Below, piece by piece: positions 34,489 to 45,104 of a DNA stretch of 64,000 nt. The stretch is from NCBI GenBank assembly GCA_002102225.1, contig LQPB01000037.1:62001-126000 (forward strand), in the 5' to 3' direction. Below the pieces are notes generated by a model. That model was given only the letters and a program-made list of their open reading frames with translations. It was not told the origin of the DNA and ran no database searches. The DNA is from Mycobacterium interjectum (GTDB lineage Bacteria; Actinomycetota; Actinomycetes; Mycobacteriales; Mycobacteriaceae). Numbering within the stretch: the first letter of the stretch is position 1; each line of letters opens with the position of its first letter. Position numbers and translations under genes: made by a program.

Positions 34489-35961
34489 CTATAGATCCCA
34501 GGTGTGCACCGGCTCGTTGGCGTGCATGTGTTCGCAGTACCTGCGCAGCATCTCGGCCAGTGCCGCGGGCCGGCTCACACCGCCGCTCTCCAGGGTACGC
34601 ACGGTGGAAACCTGCCAGGTCGCCCCGTTGCGGCCGGCCCGGGCGCGGCCCTCGATGACGCCGAGGAAACGGTCGCGCACCTCGGCGTCGACGCCCCAGC
34701 GGCGCAGGCCGTCGTCCGCGATCGGCAACAAAGTGTCGAGGACCAATTGCCGGGCCGTCACTTCGCCGACGCCGGGCCAGTGCAGCCGGGCGTCGATGCC
34801 GTGGCGGGCCGCCTCGAGGAAGTTCGCCTGTGCCACAACGAATCCCATCTTGCTCCACAGCGGGTCCTGGGCTTCGGACAGGCTGCGCAGCACCCCGTAA
34901 TAGAAGGCGGCGTTGGCGAGCATGTCGATGACAGTCGGCCCGGCCGGCAGCACCCGGTTCTCCAGCCGCAAGTGCGCACGCTCGTCGACGACGTCGTACA
35001 CCGGCCGGTTCCAGCGGTACACGGTGCCGTTGTGCAGGCGCAATTCGGCGAGCTGCGGGGTGCGCCCGGCGGCCAACTCGGCGACCGGGTCTTCGTCGGA
35101 CACTTCGGGCAGCAGCGACGGGAAGTATTGGATGTTCTCCCGGAACAGGTCGAGCACGGAGGTGATCCAGCGTTCGCCGAACCAGACCCGTGGTCGCACG
35201 CCCTGGGCCTTGAGTTCCTCGGGCCGGGTGTCGGTGGATTGGGCGAACAATTCGATGCGGGTTTCCGACCACAGCTGATGGCCGAAGAAATAGGGGGAGT
35301 TGGCCGCCAGGGCCAGTTGGGGGGCCGCGAGCACCTGGGCCGCGTTCCAGTTGGCCGCGAATTCCTCAGGGGCCAGCTGCAGGTGCAATTGCATGCTGGT
35401 GCAGGCGGATTCGGGCGCGATCGTCGCGGCGCGCCAGGTCAGCGGCTCCGGGCCGGAGATGTTGATCGGGATGTCCTCGCCGCGGGCGGAAAAGATCGAA
35501 TCGTTGAGGGCCGCATACCGCTTCGATTCGCTCATCCAGTTGTCGTCGAGATGCTCGGGCATCAGGGTGGGCAGGATCCCGATCATCACGATGTGGGCCC
35601 CCCAGGAATTGGCCTTCAGCTCGGCGTCGTTGAGGCTGGCCCGCACCTCGGCCTCCAGGTCCAAGCCGGTGTGCCCGGGCAACGGCCGGGGCGGCACGTT
35701 GAATTCGATGTTGTAGGCGCCCAATTCGGTCTGGTAGGCCGGATCTGCGATGGCGTCCAGCACGACGCGGTTCGACATGGCCGGCTGATAGTCGGCGTCG
35801 ACGAGATTGCACTCGATCTCCATGCCGGTCAGCGGCCGGTCGGCGTCGAAGCGCGAGCGGGCAAGCATCGTCTCAAAGACGTCCAGGCACAGCCGCACCT
35901 TGCGCCGGTATTCCTCCCGCTGCGCGCGGTCGTACGTGGTGCGCTTGACCTCTTCGCCCAC
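34489..35961 (-). CDS. GCS2-family glutamate-cysteine ligase-like protein (Rv3698-type)
   Basis: The 490-residue protein resembles carboxylate-amine ligases. TGMEIECNLVDADYQP places Glu residues as in the GCS2 metal site, ELGAYNIEFNVPPRPL is the second acidic strand, and ACTSMQLHLQL and LENRVLPAGPTVIDMLANAAFYYG are conserved family segments. It differs from EgtA and has no assigned substrate. Amide-bond formation between an amino acid and an amine or acid is the expected chemistry. It is followed by a methyltransferase in the same direction. Confidence 0.8.
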   Translation of the reverse strand: MGEEVKRTTYDRAQREEYRRKVRLCLDVFETMLARSRFDADRPLTGMEIECNLVDADYQPAMSNRVVLDAIADPAYQTELGAYNIEFNVPPRPLPGHTGLDLEAEVRASLNDAELKANSWGAHIVMIGILPTLMPEHLDDNWMSESKRYAALNDSIFSARGEDIPINISGPEPLTWRAATIAPESACTSMQLHLQLAPEEFAANWNAAQVLAAPQLALAANSPYFFGHQLWSETRIELFAQSTDTRPEELKAQGVRPRVWFGERWITSVLDLFRENIQYFPSLLPEVSDEDPVAELAAGRTPQLAELRLHNGTVYRWNRPVYDVVDERAHLRLENRVLPAGPTVIDMLANAAFYYGVLRSLSEAQDPLWSKMGFVVAQANFLEAARHGIDARLHWPGVGEVTARQLVLDTLLPIADDGLRRWGVDAEVRDRFLGVIEGRARAGRNGATWQVSTVRTLESGGVSRPAALAEMLRRYCEHMHANEPVHTWDL

Positions 35962-36083
35962 AACGCCGATGGAACAGGTTTACCGGCCGCAACGCAAGGC
36001 CGCGGGGCTGACCTGTGCGGACGGGCGCCGAGCGGGTAGACCATCATGGACGTGCACGTCTCACTTGGGTGGAGGAGAGCTCG

Positions 36084-37610
36084 TTGGCCGAGTCCGCGGA
36101 ATTCGTTGCCGCCATCGATCACGGCACCACGAGCACCCGGTGCATGATCTTCGATCACGACGGCGCCGAAGTGGCCCGCCATCAGCTCGAGCACGAGCAG
36201 ATCCTGCCCCGCGCCGGGTGGGTCGAGCACGACCCCGTGGAGATTTGGGAGCGCACCTCGTCGGTGCTCATGTCGGTGCTGAACCGGGCCAACCTGTCGT
36301 CGAAGGAGCTTTTGGCCCTGGGCATTACGAACCAGCGGGAGACGACGCTGGTGTGGAACAAACGGACCGGACGGCCCTATTACAACGCGATCGTCTGGCA
36401 GGACACCCGCACCGACCGGATCGCGTCGGCGCTGGACCGGGACGGCCGCGGCGACGTGATTCGGCGCAAGGCCGGCCTGCCGCCGGCGACCTACTTTTCC
36501 GGCGGCAAGCTGCAGTGGATCCTGGAAAACGTCGACGGGGTGCGCGAGGCCGCCGAACGCGGTGACGCCCTTTTCGGCACCGCCGACACCTGGGTGTTGT
36601 GGAATCTGACCGGCGGACCGCGGGGCGGCGCGCACGTCACCGACGTGACCAACGCCAGCCGCACGATGCTGATGAACCTCGAGACCCTGGACTGGGACGA
36701 CGAGCTGTTGTCGTTCTTCTCCGTTCCGCGCGCGATGCTGCCGGCGATCGCGCCGTCCGCGCCGCTGCAGCCCTACGGCGTGACGCTGGAGTCCGGGCCG
36801 CTGGGCGGCGAGGTGCCGATCACCGGCGTGCTCGGCGATCAGCACGCGGCGATGGTCGGCCAGGTGTGCCTGGCCGAGGGGGAGGCCAAAAACACCTACG
36901 GCACCGGCAATTTCCTGCTGCTCAACACCGGCGAGACGATCGTGCGGTCGGACAACGGCCTGCTGACCACCGTGTGCTACCAGTTCGGCGACGCCAAACC
37001 CGTTTACGCGCTTGAGGGTTCGATAGCGATCACCGGCTCGGCGGTGCAGTGGTTGCGCGATCAGCTGGGCATCATCAGTGGCGCCGCGCAGAGCGAGTCG
37101 CTGGCGCGCCAGGTCCCCGACAACGGTGGCATGTATTTCGTTCCGGCCTTTTCGGGCTTGTTTGCCCCGTATTGGCGATCCGACGCCCGCGGCGCGATCG
37201 TGGGGCTGTCGCGGTTCAACACCAATGCGCACCTGGCCCGCGCGACGCTCGAGGCGATCTGCTACCAGAGCCGCGATGTGGTGGACGCGATGCAGGCGGA
37301 TTCCGGTGTGCGCCTTGAGGTATTGAAGGTCGACGGCGGCATCACGGGCAACGACCTGTGCATGCAGATCCAGGCCGATGTGCTGGGCGTGGACGTGGTG
37401 CGGCCGGTGGTCGCCGAGACCACCGCGCTCGGCGCCGCCTACGCGGCGGGGCTGGCGGTGGGGTTCTGGGCGGACCCGTCCGATCTGCGGGCCAACTGGC
37501 AAGAGGACAAGCGCTGGACGCCGACGTGGGACGACGACCAGCGCGCCGCGGGGTATGCGGGTTGGCGCAAGGCCGTGCAACGGACCCTGGACTGGGTCGA
37601 TGTGACCTGA
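36084..37610 (+). CDS. glpK: Glycerol kinase
   Basis: The 508-residue FGGY kinase phosphorylates glycerol to glycerol-3-phosphate. It shows the phosphate-1 loop [16 protein letters not shown] at the start, [29 protein letters not shown], the [14 protein letters not shown] region, [10 protein letters not shown] with the catalytic Asp, and [18 protein letters not shown]. No ATG fits: the TTG at 36084 is chosen because a strong GGAGGAG (36071-36077) precedes it by six bases and the protein then starts right before the first strand. Confidence 0.95.
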   Translation: MAESAEFVAAIDHGTTSTRCMIFDHDGAEVARHQLEHEQILPRAGWVEHDPVEIWERTSSVLMSVLNRANLSSKELLALGITNQRETTLVWNKRTGRPYYNAIVWQDTRTDRIASALDRDGRGDVIRRKAGLPPATYFSGGKLQWILENVDGVREAAERGDALFGTADTWVLWNLTGGPRGGAHVTDVTNASRTMLMNLETLDWDDELLSFFSVPRAMLPAIAPSAPLQPYGVTLESGPLGGEVPITGVLGDQHAAMVGQVCLAEGEAKNTYGTGNFLLLNTGETIVRSDNGLLTTVCYQFGDAKPVYALEGSIAITGSAVQWLRDQLGIISGAAQSESLARQVPDNGGMYFVPAFSGLFAPYWRSDARGAIVGLSRFNTNAHLARATLEAICYQSRDVVDAMQADSGVRLEVLKVDGGITGNDLCMQIQADVLGVDVVRPVVAETTALGAAYAAGLAVGFWADPSDLRANWQEDKRWTPTWDDDQRAAGYAGWRKAVQRTLDWVDVT

Positions 37611-37621
37611 TCCAGGGTCCG
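37581..37621 (+). terminator. Hairpin overlapping the end of glpK
   Basis: CGGACCCTGGA (37581-37591) pairs perfectly with TCCAGGGTCCG (37611-37621), 11 bp, with the glpK stop codon (37608-37610) inside the loop. It would form at the end of the glpK transcript, followed by a second hairpin at 37626-37687. Confidence 0.6.
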
Positions 37622-37625
37622 CCGC

Positions 37626-37687
37626 CGCGAGCGTGCGTGTTTGTACGCCGACACGCCGGTGTGGCCGTACATCTGCGCACGCTCGCG
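37626..37687. terminator. Long inverted repeat between convergent glpK and padR-like genes
   Basis: The outer arms CGCGAGCGTGCG (37626-37637) and CGCACGCTCGCG (37676-37687) are perfectly complementary. Inside, GTACGCCGACAC and GTGTGGCCGTAC pair with few mismatches, making a 62-base cruciform-like hairpin. The location between two converging genes suits a bidirectional terminator. The GAGCGTGCG motif also occurs near 19603 and may be a dispersed genomic repeat. Confidence 0.6.
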
Positions 37688-37697
37688 ACGAACAGGT

Positions 37698-38420
37698 TCA
37701 GTCCTCGCCGAGGATGCCGTAGACCTCGCGGCGGGCATTGTTGAGGATTTCGACGATGCGCTGCTGCTGATCGGCGGTGGCGGTATGCGCCGACTGCGCG
37801 ACGGCACCGAACAGCTGGCCGATCGCGGCCCGCAGGTTCACCTGGCCGGGATCGGCGCCTTCGGCGATCTCGTCCCACGGCGGGGTCTCGATCTTCTCGG
37901 CCGCCGCGCGGCCCTCGTCGGTCAGCGTGAAAAGCTTTTTGCTGCGGTCGGTTTCGTTGGCGCTGACGAGGCCTTCGTCGTCCAGCAGCTGCAGCGTCGG
38001 GTACACCGACCCGGGGCTGGGCCGCCAGATTCCGTTGCTGCGCTCGGCAATCTGCTGAATCATCTCGTAGCCGTGCATCGGGCGCTCGGCCAGCAGTGCC
38101 AGGATGGCCGCTCGCACGTCACCGCGGCGCCCGCGGCCACGGCCGCCACGACGCGATCCGCGCCGGCCGCCGGGGCCGAAGCCGAATCCGGGGCCGAAGC
38201 CCGGCCCGAATCCGGGTCCGAATCCGGGTCCGAATCCGGGGCCGAATCCGGGGCCGAAGCGGTCGCCGCTGTGGTCGCGCAGGTGTTCGCGGAATTCGCG
38301 TCGGGCCTGGCGCCTGGCGTCGTGCAGGGCGCGCCGGTCCACCGGGCCTGGGCCGAAACCGAATCCGAAACCGGGCCGGCCGGCGAATGGTCCCTCGGGA
38401 GGGGTGAATGGGTTGCTCAT
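37698..38420 (-). CDS. PadR-family regulator with N-terminal GFGP repeats
   Basis: The C-terminal 140 residues are PadR: DVRAAILALLAERPMHGYEMIQQIAERSNGIWRPSPGSVYPTLQLLDDEGLV is the winged helix, followed by the wing EKTLF-like KKLFTLTDEGRAAAE and a dimerisation helix. The first 100 residues are unusual: a Pro/Phe/Gly start, a charged helix (ALHDARRQARREFREHLRD), about seven GFGP units (residues about 54-82) and an Arg/Gly block GGRRGSRRGGRGRGRRGD likely to touch DNA or RNA. AT-rich dyads at 38475-38514, upstream of the ATG, are probable autoregulatory operators. The inducing signal is unknown. Confidence 0.88.
   Translation of the reverse strand: MSNPFTPPEGPFAGRPGFGFGFGPGPVDRRALHDARRQARREFREHLRDHSGDRFGPGFGPGFGPGFGPGFGPGFGPGFGFGPGGRRGSRRGGRGRGRRGDVRAAILALLAERPMHGYEMIQQIAERSNGIWRPSPGSVYPTLQLLDDEGLVSANETDRSKKLFTLTDEGRAAAEKIETPPWDEIAEGADPGQVNLRAAIGQLFGAVAQSAHTATADQQQRIVEILNNARREVYGILGED
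38173..38262 (-). repeat. 12-bp tandem repeats encoding GFGP units
   Basis: About seven tandem copies of a 12-base unit (plus-strand CCGAATCCGGGT with T/G variation) lie in the padR-like gene. Changes in copy number would add or remove four residues without shifting the frame, so strain variation is expected. Confidence 0.8.
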
Positions 38421-38474
38421 GTTGATTGTCCTTACGTTTTGGGGAGCGCACCGGTCGGGCGCTTCGGAGTATCA

Positions 38475-38514
38475 CGATATATCGCTAACTAACGCGATGC
38501 AACAAGATATTTCG
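38475..38514. promoter_or_regulatory. AT-rich dyads upstream of the PadR gene
   Basis: CGATATATCG (38475-38484) is a perfect 10-base palindrome and AGATATTTCG (38505-38514) a near copy, 30 bases apart. The stretch ATCACGATATATCGCTAACTAAC is far more AT-rich than its surroundings. It lies 55-95 bases before the padR start and 110-150 before the divergent 38625 gene, so it may serve both. Operator function is inferred. Confidence 0.55.
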
Positions 38515-38624
38515 AAACAGGGCGCAACGCTGCGCGCAACAGCCTCTTGACCTGCGGAAAAGGAAGTGGAGGACGGCGGGACGGCGCGGTTTGCCTCCCG
38601 CCGACCGCGGGTAGGAAATGAGGG

Positions 38625-39014
38625 ATGGACGCTAACAACAACCTGACTGTCGGCCGCGGAACCCGCAGCGTGGCGGAGCCCACGCCGGGCGAGGCCCGCC
38701 GCGGCCGCAACGCGCGGCCCTGGGTCAACTGGGGGTTGGCGCTGGCCACGGTGCCCGCTGCGGCCATTGTGATGCTGTTTGCGCTCGGCGCGGTGATGAG
38801 CACCGACGGGTGCAGCGAGCGGATTTGCCCCAACCTGGGCCGCGGAGGCATCGACTTCGGCGTCGCGTTCTACGGCGCACCTGTCGTGGCCGTCGTCGTC
38901 ATCGTCGTCTCGTTCTTCACCGCGAAGCGCCGCGGCGGCATCGCGGTCCCGCTGGCCGGCTGGGCGCTCTTGGTCCTCGACGTCGCGCTGATGGCGGCGG
39001 CCGTCTCTGGTTAG
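38625..39014 (+). CDS. Small membrane protein, three helices
   Basis: The 129-residue protein has a charged N-terminus (MDANNNLTVGRGTRSVAEPTPGEARRGRNARPW) and three hydrophobic segments (WGLALATVPAAAIVMLFALGAVM, FYGAPVVAVVVIVVSFF, VPLAGWALLVLDVALMAAAV). One extracytoplasmic loop has two Cys (DGCSERICPNLG) that could form a disulfide. No family is recognised. It is divergent from the PadR gene and may share its operator; the 3' end faces the RDD gene. Confidence 0.75.
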   Translation: MDANNNLTVGRGTRSVAEPTPGEARRGRNARPWVNWGLALATVPAAAIVMLFALGAVMSTDGCSERICPNLGRGGIDFGVAFYGAPVVAVVVIVVSFFTAKRRGGIAVPLAGWALLVLDVALMAAAVSG

Positions 39015-39041
39015 TCGCCTCGCCCGGTCGCAACCGGGGCG

Positions 39042-39941
39042 CTAGGCCGGCGGCGCGAAGCCACCCGGCGGCGGCCCCGGCGTGGCAGGCTGCGGCCCGG
39101 GGGTGGGCGGCGCCGGTTGCGGCCAGGGTGCGGCGGGTGGTGGCGCGGCCGGCCAGCCGGGCGGGCCACCTTGTTGGGGCCAGGTCCCGGCGGGGGGCAT
39201 CGCGGGGCGAAGCCGCGCCAGCTCGCGACGGTGCCGCTCGGCGAGCACCGCGGCCAGCACCAGCTCCGGCGGGGCGCCGGGCGGCGGTGGCGGGGCGATG
39301 CGCGACACGACGTCACCGGCGATTCGGTACGCCATCTGCTGGCGTAACCGGCGGTCGAGTTGCGGTGCGCGGGAGAGGAATTGGCGCGCGACCTCGGCCT
39401 GGCCGGCGCTGAGGCCGGACAACTGCAGCGATGCCGCCCACCACGCCAGTGGCGGTGGCATCGCGGGCGGCGGGTCGGAGCGCGGCCCGCGTTCACTGAT
39501 CACGACCGTGCCGGCGAAGACGTCCCCGATGCGTTTGGCCTTGGGTGACAACAAGCTGCAGATGACGGCGGGGCTCCCCGCGAGCATCCAAATCTCAACC
39601 ACGGAGGCCAGGGCGCGAAACAGCGCTTGCCGGAAGCGTTCTGGGCCGCCGTCGTCGGACACCACGCGCAGGCCCATCACGATCTTGCCGACCGATCGCC
39701 CACGGCTGGCGGTTTCGAACAGCACCGGATAACCGACGATCACCAGCACCGTGAAGATGAGCAGAATGGCGCCGCTCAGCGCGCTGTCGAACTGAGTGAG
39801 GGTGGCCGCCCACAACATCAGACCGAGCACGTAACCGACGAAGATCACCGCAATGTCGATCAGTGCGCCCACCGCCCGTACCGGCAACTGCGCGATCTGC
39901 ACATCGAGCACCACGGCGTCCCCGGTGACCACCTCCGACAT
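39042..39941 (-). CDS. RDD-family membrane protein with Pro-rich tail (Rv3695-type)
   Basis: The 299-residue protein has an RDD domain: RAVGALIDIAVIFVGYVLGLM with the Arg and Asp of the name, a second helix AILLIFTVLVIVGYPVLFETASRGRSVGKIVMGLRVV, and a third near LLSPKAKRIGDVFAGTVVI. Residues after about 165 are cytosolic, helical then Pro/Gly/Ala-rich (repeats of PPPGGF and PAPPTPGP). RDD proteins are proposed transporters. ATG 39941 is used; 36 bases separate it from the divergent SpoIIM-like gene. Confidence 0.85.
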   Translation of the reverse strand: MSEVVTGDAVVLDVQIAQLPVRAVGALIDIAVIFVGYVLGLMLWAATLTQFDSALSGAILLIFTVLVIVGYPVLFETASRGRSVGKIVMGLRVVSDDGGPERFRQALFRALASVVEIWMLAGSPAVICSLLSPKAKRIGDVFAGTVVISERGPRSDPPPAMPPPLAWWAASLQLSGLSAGQAEVARQFLSRAPQLDRRLRQQMAYRIAGDVVSRIAPPPPPGAPPELVLAAVLAERHRRELARLRPAMPPAGTWPQQGGPPGWPAAPPPAAPWPQPAPPTPGPQPATPGPPPGGFAPPA

Positions 39942-39977
39942 AACACCGAACGGTACAGGGCGATTAGGCTGCGCAGG

Positions 39978-40970
39978 GTGGACGTCGACGCATTCGTGCT
40001 GACCCATCGCGGGACGTGGGACCGGCTCGACCAACTGGTCAAAAGGCGCCGATCCCTGACCGGCGCCGAGGTCGACGAGCTCGTCGAGCTCTACCAGCGA
40101 GTCTCCACCCACCTGTCGATGCTGCGGTCGGCGTCCTCGGACTCGCTGCTGATCGGCCGGCTCTCCAGCCTGATCGCGCGGGCCCGCTCGGTGGTGACCG
40201 GCGCCCACGCGCCGATGAGCAGTACGTTCGCCCGGTTCTGGACGGTGTCGTTTCCGGTCGTCGCGTACCGCACGTGGCGGTGGTGGGTGGGCACGGCGGT
40301 CGCGTTCTTCGCCGTCGTGGTGGTCATCGCGATCTGGGTGGCCGTCAATCCGGAAGTGCAGTCGGCGCTGGGAACGCCAAGCGACATAGACGAATTGGTC
40401 AACCACGATGTGGCGTCGTATTACAGCGAACACCCCGCCGCGGCGTTCGCCCTGCAGGTCTGGATCAACAACTCCTGGGTCTCCGCCCAGTGCATCGCCA
40501 TGTCGGTCGTGTTGGGCATACCGATTCCCATCATCCTCTTCAACAACGCCGCCAACCTGGGGCTCATCGCGGGGCTGATGTTCCAGGCCGGCAGGGGCGG
40601 CCTGCTGCTGGGGCTGCTGGCCCCGCACGGGCTGCTGGAGCTGACGGCGGTATTCCTGGCCGGGGCGACGGGGATGCGACTGGGATGGTCGGTGATTTCG
40701 CCCGGTGACCGGCCGCGGGGGCAGGTGCTCGCCGAGCAGGGGCGCGGTGTCGTCTCGGTCGCCGTCGGGCTGGTGGCGGTGCTGCTGGTCTCGGGGCTGA
40801 TCGAGGCCTTGGTGACGCCGTCCCCGCTGCCGACGTTCGTCCGGGTGGGGATCGGAGTCCTCGCCGAGGCGGCGTTCTTGTCCTACATCGTCTACTTCGG
40901 TCGCCGCGCGCTGAAGGCCGGCGAGACCGGCGATGTCGAAGACGCACCCGACGTGGTCCCGACCGGCTAG
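39978..40970 (+). CDS. Stage II sporulation protein M-like membrane protein (Rv3694c-type)
   Basis: The 330-residue protein has a soluble helical start (VDAFVLTHRGTWDRLDQLVKRRRSLTGAEVDELVELYQRVSTHLS) and then about five to six membrane helices with the SpoIIM signatures NNSWVSAQCIAMSVVLGIPIPIILFNNAANLG and LLAPHGLLELTAVFLAGATGMRLGWSVISPG. SpoIIM homologs in non-sporulating actinobacteria occur with RDD and MoxR/DUF58 genes, as here, suggesting a shared envelope function. The start is GTG at 39978. Confidence 0.87.
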   Translation: MDVDAFVLTHRGTWDRLDQLVKRRRSLTGAEVDELVELYQRVSTHLSMLRSASSDSLLIGRLSSLIARARSVVTGAHAPMSSTFARFWTVSFPVVAYRTWRWWVGTAVAFFAVVVVIAIWVAVNPEVQSALGTPSDIDELVNHDVASYYSEHPAAAFALQVWINNSWVSAQCIAMSVVLGIPIPIILFNNAANLGLIAGLMFQAGRGGLLLGLLAPHGLLELTAVFLAGATGMRLGWSVISPGDRPRGQVLAEQGRGVVSVAVGLVAVLLVSGLIEALVTPSPLPTFVRVGIGVLAEAAFLSYIVYFGRRALKAGETGDVEDAPDVVPTG

Positions 40971-40987
40971 GTCGAGCGGCGCGAAAG

Positions 40988-42309
40988 TTAAAGCCGCCCG
41001 GTTGCTTTCATTGCCAGGTAGTGGTCGGCGAGGGCGGGCGCGATCTCGGTGGGTAGCGCGTCGACGACTTCCACCCCGCTGTGGCGAAGCCGGGTGGCGA
41101 TCGCGCGCCGGTCGTTGCGGGAGCGTTCGGCGGCCGCGGCGTCGTAGACCGCCGCCGCGTCCGAGCGGCCCGCCGCCATCTGATCGACGCGGGGGTCGCC
41201 GACGGCGGCGATCATCACGTGGTGTTTGGCGGACAGTTGGGGCAGCACCGGCACCAGCCCTTCGTCCAGCGCGGTCGCGTTGAGGTCGGTCAGCAGCACC
41301 ACCAGCGAACGGCGCCTGGTGCGCCGTAGCACGGCGGCAACCATTGCGCGCCAATCGGGTTCGATCAGCGCCGGTTGCAGCGGGGCCATCGCCTCGACCA
41401 GCTGCGCGAGCAGCTCGGTGCGCGATGCGCCGAACACGGCGGCGCGGCTCACCCGGTCATGGGCGAGGAAGTCGACGTGGTCGCCGGCCCGCGACGCGAG
41501 CGCGGCCAGCAGCAGCGCGGCGTCCATCGACCAGTCCAGCCGGGGCCAGCCCGCCGGATCGGCGGCGGTCGGGTCGACACCGACGCGACCCGCCGCAGTG
41601 CGCCCGGTGTCGAGCACGATCACCACGCGCCGGTCGCGTTCGGGCCGCCACGTGCGGACCACGACGTCGGCGCGGCGCGCGGTCGCGCGCCAGTCGATCG
41701 AGCGCACGTCGTCGCCGACGACATACTCACGCAGCGAATCGAATTCGGTGCCCTGCCCGCGTATCAGCGTCGGCAGGAGGCCGTCGATCTCGCGCAGCTT
41801 GGCCAGCCGCGACGGCAGGTGCTTGCGCGACAAGAACGGCGGCAGCACCCGCACCTGGCCGGGCACCGAGCGCGAACCCTGCCGTCCGGCCAGCCCCAGC
41901 GGCCCGACCGACCGGGCGGTGATCAGGGCCGCCCGCTGATCACCCCGGCGAACCGGTCGCAGCCGCGTCTGCACGCGCTGGGGCTCGGCGGCGGCGATGC
42001 GGACGGCATGACTGCGCGGCTCGGCGCGCGCGCTGGGCGGCCAGGCGTCGCGGACCTGCCCGCGGAACCGGCGGCGGCCGTCGTTGTGAATCACCAGTTC
42101 GAGGTCCACCTGCTGCGCCAGGCGCGCCGAGCAATCCGGCGACCGGACATAGCGCAGTGCGCGGGGGCTGGCCGCCAGCGTCGCATCGACGATCACGAGT
42201 GCGACAAGGGCGAGTAGCAGGACGGCGAAAGCCCTTGCGGGCCAGGGTGATGCCGCGATGGGCAGGACGCAGATCAGCGCCACCAGCCCGGTGCGCCCGG
42301 TCAGGATCA

Positions 42310-42310
<1 letters not shown>
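40988..42310 (-). CDS. DUF58 (von Willebrand A-like) protein, MoxR partner
   Basis: The 440-residue protein has two N-terminal membrane helices (LVALICVLPIAASPWPARAFAVLLLALVALVIVDATL) followed by the DUF58 core: GQGTEFDSLREYVVGDDVRSIDWRATARRADVVVRTWRPERDRRVVIVLDTGRTAAG. This is a vWA-like fold in which a MIDAS-like DTGRT is visible. Such proteins are clients or partners of MoxR ATPases in metal insertion or complex assembly at the membrane. The GTG start overlaps the moxR2 stop by one base (TAGTG). Confidence 0.88.
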
Positions 42311-43283
<973 letters not shown>

Positions 43284-43287
<4 letters not shown>

Positions 43288-44441
43288 GTGTGTGTGACCT
43301 GCCTTTCGATGTCGTCGAGCGCGCGGGCAAGGTGTAACAGGTCCTGGTCGGTGGCCGGGGGCGGCCCGAACAAGTGATAGGAGACGAATCCCGGGTCGGC
43401 GCCGCTGCGTCGGGCCACGGTCGCCACCACCGCCGGCGCCGGCGCGCCCGGGCCGAGGCCCAGCCTGGGCAGCAGCCGCTGCACGGTCGCGGTGCGCAGC
43501 GCGGCGGCGGCGCGATCGCGGGCCCGGCGCGATCGGTAGAGCCGGCCGCGACCCTCGACGGTCTCCGAAGCCCGCACCACCACGGGCAACTCCTCGGCCA
43601 CCAGCGGCCCGGGCCGGCGACCCTTCCACAGGGCGACCAGCAGCACCACCAGGCACAGCTGCCATACGATCCAGGTGATGGTATCCGGGATCAGATCCAA
43701 AACCGATGAGGGCGAAGATGTTTCGCCCTCGACGCGGTGCGGTGCGTACCAGACCAGGCGGGGCCGGTCGCCCGCGAGGTTCATCGCCAGCGCGGCATTG
43801 CCCGCCTGTAGCAGGCCGCCGTTGGTCATGAAGTCGGTGTTGCCGACGGCCGTGACGGTCCGCCCGTCGTCCCGATAGCGGATCAGTACCCCGTCGTAAC
43901 AGCTCGTGATGGCCCGGGAGTCGGTGGCCTGGTAGGTGTCGCTCGGTCCGAAGCGAGCGGTTCCGGCGCGAATGGCCTCGCGCAGAGTGCAATTCGGGGT
44001 GCTGTCAAACGCAATGCTCCCGACCGACTTCCGCACGCCCGGCATCAGCGCTTCGCGGGTTCGCGCCGTCGGCTCCACCAGCAGCAGATCGCCGGGGACC
44101 TTCGCCAACCGGTCCAACAGCGTGCTGTCGCTGAGGTATTGGCTCTGCGCCACCAGGATCTGCGTGCCGGGCCGGGCCTCGCGTTCGACATCGGCGATGG
44201 TGTCGGCGACCACGACCTCGACCCCGCCGTCGCGCAGCAGCGTCACCAGCGCGCGTGCCCCGTCGGGCAACGTCGATTCCGGGTCCATCCGATCGCCGGG
44301 CCGCGGGGCGGTCAAGTAGGCGCCGAGGCCGGCGATCGCCGCGAGCGCCACGATGGTGAGAACCGCCCACGCCCATGGTCCCCAGCGCCACGCGCGCTTC
44401 GCGGCCCCGGCTGGCGGATGCGTCACGACGGTCGCGGTCAC
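43284..44441 (-). CDS. DUF4350-domain membrane protein (Rv3691-type)
   Basis: The 385-residue protein has a membrane helix near the start (WAWAVLTIVALAAIAGLGAYL), an extracytoplasmic DUF4350 domain (DPESTLPDGARALVTLLRDGGVEVVV, then ILVAQSQYLSD and LLLVEPTARTREALMPG), and a second helix (ITWIVWQLCLVVLLVALWKG) followed by an Arg-rich cytosolic tail. DUF4350 resembles the glutamine-amidotransferase-like fold without a catalytic Cys in place. The GTG start at 44441 overlaps the stop of the upstream gene. Confidence 0.85.
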
Positions 44442-45091
44442 CGGACCTGCGCCCATGCTTCGGTCGCCGCGGGCTGGCCCGCCATCGCCGGTGTCGCCGG
44501 TGCGCGTGACCGCAGATGATCGTCGAGGGCGGCGATCATTCGGTAGGCGGCCTCAGTCCCGGGCCGCTCACCATACGTCACGTCGTTGAATGCGGTTGCC
44601 GCCTGGGACAATTCGCCGGCCAGGTGGGGGAGCGCCGCGCCGGCGTCTCGGGCCAGCTCGTTGGCGGTGCGCCCTGGAGCCGGTTCCAGCACGCCGGTCT
44701 CCTCGAGCTGGCGTGCCACGGCGCGCAGCCGGTGCCGAATCGCCGCCGACCAATTTCCCTCTGCGGCATAGCCTTCGGCGGTGGCGCGATGCTGAGCCGC
44801 GGTGAGCAGGGCGGCCTCGAACAGCTGGTAATCGCCGCCGCGGTTGGTGCGCATGGTGCGTCGTGCGATGTGGATGCCGACCACCATCGCCACCACCAGC
44901 AGGATGATGAGCACGGTGGTGGTGAACCATCCGCCCGGTATCTTCGCGGTCTTTTCCAGCAGCCGGTAGAACAGTTCGTTGACCCACTCGGCGAATTGCC
45001 GGGCGGCGGAACCCTTGGAATAGATCGGTTTGTTCAACTCGATCTGGGCGGCCTGATGGGCGGCATCGCGGTCGATGTCGATGGAGGGCAC
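44438..45091 (-). CDS. DUF4129-domain membrane protein (Rv3690-type)
   Basis: The 217-residue protein has one central membrane helix (TTTVLIILLVVAMVVGIHIARR, residues about 57-78) and a C-terminal DUF4129 domain (AALLTAAQHRATAEGYAAEGNWSAAIRHRLRAVARQLEETGVLEPAPGRTANELARD). DUF4129 often accompanies transglutaminase-like or MoxR/DUF58 systems, and here it is in that operon. The operon order on the minus strand is 45105-46430, then this gene, DUF4350, moxR2, DUF58. Confidence 0.85.
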   Translation of the reverse strand: MPSIDIDRDAAHQAAQIELNKPIYSKGSAARQFAEWVNELFYRLLEKTAKIPGGWFTTTVLIILLVVAMVVGIHIARRTMRTNRGGDYQLFEAALLTAAQHRATAEGYAAEGNWSAAIRHRLRAVARQLEETGVLEPAPGRTANELARDAGAALPHLAGELSQAATAFNDVTYGERPGTEAAYRMIAALDDHLRSRAPATPAMAGQPAATEAWAQVR

Positions 45092-45104
45092 GGTCAGTGG
45101 GTCC

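Noticed and set aside
38173..38262. CRISPR-like array
   Set aside because: Units are 12 bases without spacers and encode GFGP in frame; no cas genes.
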